Source: Alphaproteobacteria bacterium (lineage in GTDB: Bacteria; Pseudomonadota; Alphaproteobacteria; SMXP01). Taken from it: DNA of 12,416 nucleotides. The position numbers were made by a program, and so were the translations under genes. Numbering within the stretch: position 1 is the first letter of the stretch; each line of letters begins with the position of its first letter. This document shows, one piece after another, positions 7,415 to 12,416 of this stretch. The stretch covers positions 1-12,416 of the forward strand of contig JAJFIM010000347.1 in assembly GCA_021774995.1 (NCBI GenBank), given 5' to 3'. The notes beneath the pieces were generated by a model. That model saw only the letters and a program-made list of their open reading frames with translations. It made no database searches and had not been told where the DNA came from.

Positions 7415-8110
7415 CTATTGATTGCCTGGCATGCCAGGAAGACCCATAAAGCCGTCAAGTCCGGGGATGGACCCTATATCGGTCACGCTTACGCCATCGG
7501 GCACTGTAAAGTGCTCGCCACCCGGGGACGTGGACGTATCGATTGCCGTGGCCACAGTTGACATGTTCATGCCGGCCATACCCGCTTTATTGCTTAAAGG
7601 CAGACCGTTCCAGAGGCAGGTTTCGGCATTGCCCATTGGTATTTTCCAAATGTCGCACGTCTGACCGGCGATCGTATCAGCGCCCTCTTGCGTTCCGCCC
7701 ATCTGCTGCATCATCTGCTCGCCCATATTTTCAAGTTCATCCTCAGTCATCCCCTCAAACATGTCCGCCGCCGGATTAGCCATGCTGGTGGCTGTGTTCG
7801 TTTTCTGGTCAATCGTGATGATCGTTTCTGGCGTTATAATGCTCCACGTCTTTGTGGTTTGGGTCATGCCCATCATGGAAAGCGACGTGTCAGTATACTT
7901 GGCCTCTTGCCGGCCCCAATCGCGCCAATAGAGCGTCTCCGATCCTGATTGCACGCCCGATACAGTATATTCGATCATGCCCTCTTCGACTTGGTAGCGT
8001 TTAGGCGCGTCGTCGTTCGCACTGGCGGCCTCGTCGCTGTCACAGGCGCCAAGCGCCAACACCGAGAAAGTCAACTGCCCAAACCAAGCAATACGGCCAA
8101 ATCTTTTCAT
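7415..8110 (-). CDS. putative methionine-rich lipoprotein of unknown function
   Basis: A 231-residue protein I do not recognise with certainty. Residues 1-22 form a lipoprotein signal peptide (positive start, hydrophobic core, lipobox LGAC), with C23 as the predicted lipidated residue and Asp at +2. The mature part looks like a soluble beta-rich domain: IEYTVSG...SETLYWRDWG (46-66), TWSIITPETIITID (88-101), then CDIWKIP...ETCLWNGLPL with C152 and C165, which could form a disulfide. This layout resembles DUF4412-like envelope proteins, a tentative comparison. Methionine is unusually frequent (18 residues), clustered at 117-137 and 178-183. A GGGGA ribosome site lies 6 nt before the ATG. It sits just upstream of the SQR on the same strand, but no sulfur function can be read from the sequence. 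Confidence 0.8.
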   Translation of the reverse strand: MKRFGRIAWFGQLTFSVLALGACDSDEAASANDDAPKRYQVEEGMIEYTVSGVQSGSETLYWRDWGRQEAKYTDTSLSMMGMTQTTKTWSIITPETIITIDQKTNTATSMANPAADMFEGMTEDELENMGEQMMQQMGGTQEGADTIAGQTCDIWKIPMGNAETCLWNGLPLSNKAGMAGMNMSTVATAIDTSTSPGGEHFTVPDGVSVTDIGSIPGLDGFMGLPGMPGNQ

Positions 8111-8128
8111 AATATCCCCGCACTTGGA

Positions 8129-8142
8129 ATAAATTAATTTAT
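8129..8142. promoter_or_regulatory. AT-rich perfect palindrome upstream of the lipoprotein-SQR unit
   Basis: ATAAATTAATTTAT is a 14-bp perfect palindrome starting 19 bp before the lipoprotein start codon, in an otherwise GC-rich setting. GG and CC flank it imperfectly. Its position overlaps where a minus-strand promoter would lie, so an operator is plausible. AT-rich palindromes are used by ArsR-family sulfide/persulfide sensors such as BigR, but no regulator gene is present here. Confidence 0.4.
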
Positions 8143-8181
8143 CCTAAACCCTAGCTGATCTCAGCGCTCTGCGCCAGTTTT

Positions 8182-8571
8182 CTAATCTTCAGCGCGCAGA
8201 CGGGTGATGACGCGGCCCGACGCCAAATCCACTATCACAATCTCGCGGGGGCCGGGGCCGCCCGAATCGCCGGCTAATTGCACCAACACAGCGGCCCGTC
8301 CGCCATCGAGATCCACTTGAATGATTGATGCGCCTTGCGGCAGGGACAGCATGATATCCCCGCCCACGCCTTTATTTGCTAGACTGGCGGAGACAGGCGC
8401 ATCGCCTTCTGGATCTTCTTTGGTAATCTGATAGAAAACACCGCCGATAAGAGCAATGAAGCCCAAGATCAGCAAAACGCCTAAGACGATGACAACCGCT
8501 TTCAAACCTCGGTGCTCTTGTGCGGCGTTATCGGGATGTGAGGCATCGGGATCAGACATGGAAGTTTTCAT
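8182..8571 (-). CDS. single-pass membrane protein resembling DUF6476 family
   Basis: A 129-residue protein with a short polar cytoplasmic N-terminus (1-22) and one transmembrane segment (about 23-46, KAVVIVLGVLLILGFIALIG). The C-terminal region of about 80 residues has the pattern SLPQGASIIQVDLDGG...REIVIVDLASGRVI, likely a small beta-sheet domain outside the membrane. This resembles the alphaproteobacterial DUF6476 family, also found near RluA-type genes; that comparison is from memory. Function is unknown. The ATG at 8571 leaves 6 bp to the divergent rluD-like start; an in-frame ATG at 8559 is an alternative. Neither has a clear Shine-Dalgarno. The lipoprotein gene follows 71 bp downstream on the same strand. 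Confidence 0.8.
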   Translation of the reverse strand: MKTSMSDPDASHPDNAAQEHRGLKAVVIVLGVLLILGFIALIGGVFYQITKEDPEGDAPVSASLANKGVGGDIMLSLPQGASIIQVDLDGGRAAVLVQLAGDSGGPGPREIVIVDLASGRVITRLRAED

Positions 8572-8577
8572 TCAAAA

Positions 8578-9591
8578 ATGACGGAGCAGGACGAAAAACG
8601 CATCGCCGTTGATGTTGGCGAAGAGGAAACTGGGCGCCGTCTTGATCGCGTGCTCGCTGATCATATGGAGGATTTCAGTCGAAACCGCCTGAAAGCTTTG
8701 ATCATTGAAGGCCAGGTAACGTGTGACGACGAGACGATAAAGGACCCCTCCACCAAGGTCAAACAGGGTGCGCGCTACGTGGTCGCCCTGCCCGCCCCGA
8801 TCCCGGCCGAGCCGGCGCCTCAGGACATTCCCCTCGATATTGTCTTTGAAGATGACGACGTCATCGTGATCAACAAACCCGTAGGGATGGTCGTGCACCC
8901 GGCGCCTGGACATGGGGACGGCACACTCGTCAATGCGCTGCTGCATCACTGCGGCGCCAGTCTTGCCGGGATCGGCGGCGTGATGCGGCCGGGCATCGTT
9001 CATCGCATTGACAAAGACACCAGCGGCTTGCTGGTCGCCGCCAAAAACGACAAGGCCCACAAAGCCCTCGCCAGTCAATTCAGCTCCCATACTATTGAAA
9101 GGGCTTATCTCGCCCTCATCCGCGGCGCGCCGCGGCCCCTGCTCGGAACCATTGGCGCCGCCCTGATCCGGGCAACAGGCAACCGCAAGAAAGTGACAGT
9201 CGCCCGTGATCCGGCGCGCGGCGGCGCGCGGGCCGCCATCACCCATTATAAGGTTCTCAAGCGATTTGGACCTGAAGGCAATCCCGTGATCAGCCTGATA
9301 GAATGCCGCCTGGAGACGGGGCGCACGCACCAGATTCGCGTTCATATGAGCCACAGCGGATACCCCCTGGTGGGAGATCGGCTCTATGGACCAGGTCTCA
9401 GCCTCATCAGCGTAAAAGGGGAAAACCCGCAGATTACCCGCGTGCAAGCCGCCATTCACCGTTTCCGCCGCCAGGCGCTGCATGCCTATATTTTGGGGTT
9501 CGCGCACCCGTCCAGCAGCGAGCAGCTCCGTTTTGAAATTGGCTTACCGGCTGATATGAAAGACTTAATCAGCACATTGGAGCTTTTATAA
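8578..9591 (+). CDS. rluD: RluD/RluA-family 23S rRNA pseudouridine synthase
   Basis: A 337-residue enzyme that isomerises uridine to pseudouridine in RNA, most likely in helix 69 of 23S rRNA if it is the RluD orthologue. An N-terminal S4 RNA-binding domain (about 18-75, RRLDRVLADHMEDFSRNRLK) precedes the synthase domain. The synthase domain carries the catalytic Asp D145 in HRIDKDTSG (142-150) and the family motif GRTHQIRVHMSHSGYPLVGDRLYG. Length fits RluD and the presence of S4 argues against RluA. Exact substrate cannot be told from RluC-like enzymes by eye. The start codon lies only 6 bp from the divergent DUF6476-like gene. rpoH follows on the same strand after a 69-bp gap, an arrangement I associate with Alphaproteobacteria. 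Confidence 0.93.
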   Translation: MTEQDEKRIAVDVGEEETGRRLDRVLADHMEDFSRNRLKALIIEGQVTCDDETIKDPSTKVKQGARYVVALPAPIPAEPAPQDIPLDIVFEDDDVIVINKPVGMVVHPAPGHGDGTLVNALLHHCGASLAGIGGVMRPGIVHRIDKDTSGLLVAAKNDKAHKALASQFSSHTIERAYLALIRGAPRPLLGTIGAALIRATGNRKKVTVARDPARGGARAAITHYKVLKRFGPEGNPVISLIECRLETGRTHQIRVHMSHSGYPLVGDRLYGPGLSLISVKGENPQITRVQAAIHRFRRQALHAYILGFAHPSSSEQLRFEIGLPADMKDLISTLELL

Positions 9592-9602
9592 AGTATGATA
9601 TA

Positions 9603-9651
9603 CCCCTTTAAATGCTTATACTGAGATCCTACATATTATATGGAGAGGGGG
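9603..9651 (+). promoter_or_regulatory. rpoH 5' region with strong Shine-Dalgarno and possible masking helix
   Basis: GGAGAGGGGG at 9642-9651 is a strong ribosome site. CCCCTTT at 9603-9609 can pair with AGAGGGG at 9644-9650 in RNA (7 bp, one U-G wobble), which would hide it. The loop between is AT-rich. If transcripts start upstream of 9603, for example by read-through from rluD, this could act as a thermosensor. If they start inside the loop, it cannot. Confidence 0.35.
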
Positions 9652-9660
9652 CGATGAGCT

Positions 9661-10626
9661 GTGCCCGATGATGAGGTGAAAACCGATTCTCAATCCGACA
9701 GTATTGATTTAAACGAAGGACAAACCCGGAATATGGCCCAGGCAACCACAACTCTGCCGGTGATGACCCCTGAAGGGGGGCTTTCCCATTATTTGTCGGA
9801 AATCCGCAAATTTCCCATGCTGGAAAAAGACGAAGAATTCATGCTTGCCAAAAGCTGGAAAGAGCGCGATGACCGGCAGGCCGCCCACAGATTGGTGACC
9901 AGCCATTTGCGGCTGGTTGCGAAAATCGCCATGGGCTATCGCGGCTATGGCCTGCCCATCGGAGAGGTGATCTCTGAGGGCAATGTCGGCCTGATGCAGG
10001 CGGTCAAGCGTTTTGAGCCCGACAAAGGTTTTCGCCTCTCCACCTACGCCATGTGGTGGATTCGCGCCGCCATACAGGAATATATCCTGCGCTCCTGGAG
10101 CCTGGTAAAACTAGGCACCACGGCGGCCCAGAAAAAACTGTTCTTCAACTTGCGTAAAATCAAAGGGCAGATCGACGCCATTGAAGACGGGGACCTAAAA
10201 CCCGATCAAGTGGAGACCATTGCCACCAAATTGGGCGTGACCAACGCCGATGTCGTCTCCATGAACCAACGTATGGCGGGTCACGATAATTCGCTGAACA
10301 CGCCCATGAAAATCGACGGCGCCGGTGAATGGCAAGACTGGCTGGTGGACGATACGCCCGACCAGGAAATTGAACTGGGCAAAAGCCAGGAATACGACCA
10401 GCGCATGAATCTCTTGCATGACGCAATGGCCGATCTTAACGAGCGGGAACAGGACATCATCACCCAGCGCCGCCTTGTGGAAGAACCAGCCACTTTAGAA
10501 GATCTCTCTAAGGTTTACGGCATCAGCCGCGAACGCGTGCGCCAGATTGAAGTGCGGGCCTTTGAAAAAGTGCAAAAAGCCATGCGCGCCGCCATACGCG
10601 ACAAAAGACTGTCCGCCGGCGTTTAG
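9661..10626 (+). CDS. rpoH: heat-shock sigma factor sigma-32
   Basis: A sigma-70-family factor that directs RNA polymerase to heat-shock promoters. From the conserved ATG at 9733 the protein is 297 residues, the usual alphaproteobacterial length. It opens with PEGGLSHYLSEIRKFPML (13-30). Region 2 has HLRLVAKIAMGYRGYGLP and STYAMWWIRAAIQEYILRSW (about 58-122). The RpoH-specific box QKKLFFNLRK is at 133-142. Region 4 has the helix-turn-helix TLEDLSKVYGISRERVRQIE (254-273). The frame stays open upstream to a GTG at 9661, adding 24 acidic residues; it is annotated from there because the only strong ribosome site (9642-9651) lies about 10 nt before it. AAGGA lies 12 nt before 9733. Family length favours 9733; the sequence does not settle it. 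Confidence 0.93.
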   Translation: MPDDEVKTDSQSDSIDLNEGQTRNMAQATTTLPVMTPEGGLSHYLSEIRKFPMLEKDEEFMLAKSWKERDDRQAAHRLVTSHLRLVAKIAMGYRGYGLPIGEVISEGNVGLMQAVKRFEPDKGFRLSTYAMWWIRAAIQEYILRSWSLVKLGTTAAQKKLFFNLRKIKGQIDAIEDGDLKPDQVETIATKLGVTNADVVSMNQRMAGHDNSLNTPMKIDGAGEWQDWLVDDTPDQEIELGKSQEYDQRMNLLHDAMADLNEREQDIITQRRLVEEPATLEDLSKVYGISRERVRQIEVRAFEKVQKAMRAAIRDKRLSAGV

Positions 10627-10721
10627 AACGGTATTCGTTTATGTTAAAAACCCGCGCACTATCGGCGGTCATATTGCGGCGCAGACTGCAAGATCCAAAC
10701 AGCATTTCAACAAGTATGGAC

Positions 10722-10742
10722 CCCCGGGCCGGAGCCGCGGGG
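10722..10742 (+). terminator. GC-rich hairpin after rpoH, weak terminator candidate
   Basis: CCCCGGGC and GCC(G)CGGGG can form an 8-bp stem with one bulged G and a CGGA loop, about 95 bp past the rpoH stop in the gap to the convergent RimB-RimK gene. No T-tract follows, so intrinsic termination is doubtful. The rest of the 176-bp gap shows nothing I can name. Confidence 0.3.
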
Positions 10743-10802
10743 TGACAGAATTTGAGGGTGCGGAATGACTAAGAGGGTAGTTCAAGAAATCCAGCCCATG
10801 GT

Positions 10803-12194
10803 CTAACTTACTAGCGCCACTTTCGGGCGCACTTGACTGATCGCGCGCGCGCGTTTTTCAATATGGCCGATGATGAGCGCAGCGATGTCTTTGCCCGACA
10901 CAGACTCAATGCCTTCCAATCCGGGCGAAGAATTTACTTCTAAAACTTTTGGTCCGTCGTTCGAATACAACAGGTCAACCCCCGCTACATTAAGGCCAAG
11001 CACGCGGGCGGCTTTGACGGCGATCTCTCTCTGCTCTTTGGAAATTTTAATCGGCCGCGCCGTGCCCCCCCGATGCAGATTGGAGCGAAACTCGCCCGCG
11101 CCCGCGCATCTTTCCATGGCCGCCACAACGCGGCCGCCGATCACAAAACACCTGATATCGGCGCCCTTTGATTCTGCGATGAATTCCTGGACCAGAAAGT
11201 TTGCATTGAGGCCCCGAAACGCGCCGACAACGGATTCAGCGGCGTTTTTATTCTCGGCCAGAACGACGCCCCGCCCTTGCGTGCTCTCCAGCAACTTCAC
11301 GACGCACGGCGCTCCGCCCACCAGATTGATGAGATCATCGGTGTCTTTCGGCGAATTGGCGAATGCCGTGACCGGCATGCCGATTTTATTGCGCGCAAAC
11401 AATTGATGGGCGTAGAGCTTATCGCGCGAGGCGCCGATGGAGCGCGCGGGGTTGACGCAATAAGATCCCATCATGGCGAATTGGCGTACGACCGACATGC
11501 CGTATGACGTCAGCGACGCTCCGATGCGCGGAATGATGGCGTCGTAATGCGCCAAAAGCTTGCCGTCATAATAAATTTCAGGCGTATGGGAATTAATATT
11601 CATATAGCAGCGGCGCGTATCGATCATCTCGATCACATGATCGCGCGCCTCTCCCGCTTCCACCAAACGCCGGTTGGAATAATTGTCCGGCTCCACCGTC
11701 AAAATTCCGATGCGCAGCGAGCGCCGCACCGCACTCCTTTGAGAAGCGTCTTTATAAAGATCATAGCAAAGCCTGGGTTGAAGGTAGGATTCCGTGGGAT
11801 TGACAACCACTTCTTCCCCCAGCGCTTGGCGCCCCAACAACATACGGAACCGCATGGATTCGCGATTTGAAAGTGAAATTTCAATGGGCCATTCATAACC
11901 GGCAATATTAACCGGCGTCTCAATCACATAACGCTCTTCCATCTCGCCGTTTGAACTGGTGATGGAGCGCCGGTCAATTACTTTGGCCGAGCAAAATACT
12001 TCCCTTTCGGGCCTGTCCGGGATGGGATGAATGCCAAAGCGCACCAATGGGCGCGTAGCGGCGCCGAAGGGTTCTATATCAAAAGCGTGTAGGGCTGACG
12101 TCTTGGCGCCCGTATCGACCTTAACCTTTAAAGCGGGCAGATCCAGCAGGGGTAATGACACCCATTCTTTCCAGCCCAACGTCAATATGGTCAT
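10803..12194 (-). CDS. rimK: RimB-like retropepsin fused to RimK-like ATP-grasp glutamate ligase
   Basis: A 463-residue two-domain protein. Residues about 1-150 match the RimB/RloA2-type retropepsin-like family (often labelled ATP-dependent zinc protease), with catalytic D27 in VDTGAKTSALHA and the second family motif MLLGRQAL (118-125). Residues about 160-455 are a RimK-type ATP-grasp ligase, with CVVKLLESTQGRGVVL (297-312), QEFIAESKGADIRCFV (336-351) and the metal-binding GVDLLY...KVLEVNSSPGLEGIE (405-430). RimK adds glutamates to the C-terminus of ribosomal protein S6; RimB proteins have been linked to trimming them. The ATG at 12194 follows an AGGGAGGGAG site about 11 nt away. A GTG at 12224 would add 10 residues without similarity. 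It is convergent with rpoH. The fusion is clear; the substrate is inferred. Confidence 0.88.
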   Translation of the reverse strand: MTILTLGWKEWVSLPLLDLPALKVKVDTGAKTSALHAFDIEPFGAATRPLVRFGIHPIPDRPEREVFCSAKVIDRRSITSSNGEMEERYVIETPVNIAGYEWPIEISLSNRESMRFRMLLGRQALGEEVVVNPTESYLQPRLCYDLYKDASQRSAVRRSLRIGILTVEPDNYSNRRLVEAGEARDHVIEMIDTRRCYMNINSHTPEIYYDGKLLAHYDAIIPRIGASLTSYGMSVVRQFAMMGSYCVNPARSIGASRDKLYAHQLFARNKIGMPVTAFANSPKDTDDLINLVGGAPCVVKLLESTQGRGVVLAENKNAAESVVGAFRGLNANFLVQEFIAESKGADIRCFVIGGRVVAAMERCAGAGEFRSNLHRGGTARPIKISKEQREIAVKAARVLGLNVAGVDLLYSNDGPKVLEVNSSPGLEGIESVSGKDIAALIIGHIEKRARAISQVRPKVALVS

Positions 12195-12275
12195 GGGGAC
12201 GAAAGCTCCCTCCCTTGGAACCACGCTTCAAAGCCGGGTCCATGAAAGTAACTAGAGCCGAAGTTTGGTTAATAA

Positions 12276-12402
12276 AGTCTCAATCGACGCTGTGAGCTGT
12301 TTTTTTTCAGTCTTCCACGTTTTCATCGAATCACCCCCTCACCCTGCCCTCTCCCCCAAGGGGGTGAGGGCAGGGTGAGGGGGAAAACCGGCAGTCTCAA
12401 TC
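12276..12402. repeat. 10-bp direct repeats flanking the 50-nt palindrome
   Basis: AGTCTCAATC occurs at 12276-12285 and again at 12393-12402, with the long palindrome between them. This could be a target duplication bracketing a small inserted element, or coincidence. The right copy is only 14 bp from the window end. Confidence 0.35.
12334..12383. repeat. 50-nt near-perfect palindrome, REP/MITE-like intergenic element
   Basis: CCCCCTCACCCTGCCCTC (12334-12351) is the exact reverse complement of 12366-12383. Inside, after one T-T mismatch (12352/12365), CCCCC and GGGGG face each other across AA. The whole forms a hairpin of about 22 paired positions. It lies upstream of the RimB-RimK gene. Similar CCCTCACCCT palindromes are frequent between genes in many proteobacteria, so it is probably a dispersed element. 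Neither strand has a T-tract directly after the stem, so it is not an ordinary terminator. Confidence 0.85.
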
Positions 12403-12416
12403 CGAAAACGGGTCGC

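Noticed and set aside
8572..9507. 311-codon minus-strand ORF opposite rluD
   Set aside because: Antisense shadow of a well-conserved pseudouridine synthase, with no protein-like motifs or ribosome site.
9602..9612. CCCCTTTA as a sigma-32 -10 element for autoregulation of rpoH
   Set aside because: No matching CTTGAA-like -35 box lies at the right distance.
10766..10806. 13-codon plus-strand ORF between rpoH and the RimB-RimK gene
   Set aside because: Too short, no recognisable sequence; it overlaps the end of the opposite gene.
12252..12326. 24-codon minus-strand ORF beside the long palindrome
   Set aside because: It has an ATG and a lysine-rich sequence but no clear ribosome site, is very short, and lies in what looks like non-coding DNA.
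12334..12383. Reading the long palindrome as a rho-independent terminator
   Set aside because: No T-tract directly follows the stem on either strand, and it is upstream of the minus-strand gene; a dispersed repeat is more likely.
1..12416. CRISPR array, prophage, toxin-antitoxin or defence genes
   Set aside because: No regular direct repeats with spacers, integrase, transposase, or defence-type domains appear on either strand.

Overview
The window looks like a chromosomal, largely housekeeping stretch of an alphaproteobacterium. The evidence is protein-level resemblance, not a search. The sigma-32 factor has the long conserved core typical of Alphaproteobacteria. It sits directly behind an RluD-type pseudouridine synthase, next to a small single-pass membrane protein resembling the alphaproteobacterial DUF6476 family. 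A folE-hisI pair lies beside an IscU-like scaffold of the kind seen in that class. Base composition is moderately GC-rich and even. There are no rRNA or tRNA genes, insertion sequences, phage genes or CRISPR arrays.

Layout: (1) 1-4603, minus strand, a compact cluster transcribed right to left: cysS, an IscU/NifU-like Fe-S scaffold, yidD, thrS, and the first 143 codons of an rmlB-type dTDP-glucose 4,6-dehydratase cut by the window edge. (2) 4604-4956, a 353-bp divergent intergenic region with a good sigma-70-like promoter and a TATA-rich palindrome in the presumed folE leader. (3) 4957-6104, plus strand, folE and hisI 14 bp apart. (4) 6085-8571, minus strand, a DUF6476-like membrane protein, a methionine-rich lipoprotein and a mitochondrial-type (type II) sulfide:quinone oxidoreductase. 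The last overlaps the end of hisI by 20 bp. (5) 8578-10626, plus strand, rluD-like gene then rpoH. (6) 10803-12194, minus strand, a fused RimB-like retropepsin plus RimK-like ATP-grasp glutamate ligase. (7) 12195-12416, non-coding, with a near-perfect 50-nt palindrome.

Functional threads: the minus-strand cluster groups protein-synthesis and maturation genes (CysRS, ThrRS, Fe-S scaffold, membrane insertion factor). folE and hisI are two zinc-dependent cyclohydrolases from different pathways. rluD, rpoH and rimB-rimK all touch ribosome function or proteostasis. The SQR adds sulfide oxidation feeding the quinone pool, and an AT-rich perfect palindrome upstream of its likely co-transcribed lipoprotein gene is a candidate operator.

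I see no clear novel multi-gene system. The points most worth a second look are the IscU-like protein lacking two canonical cluster ligands, HisI with Asp at a usual zinc Cys, the rpoH 5' region (start ambiguity, overlapping 5-codon ORF, possible Shine-Dalgarno-masking helix), the palindrome near the SQR unit, and the writer/eraser-like RimB-RimK fusion.
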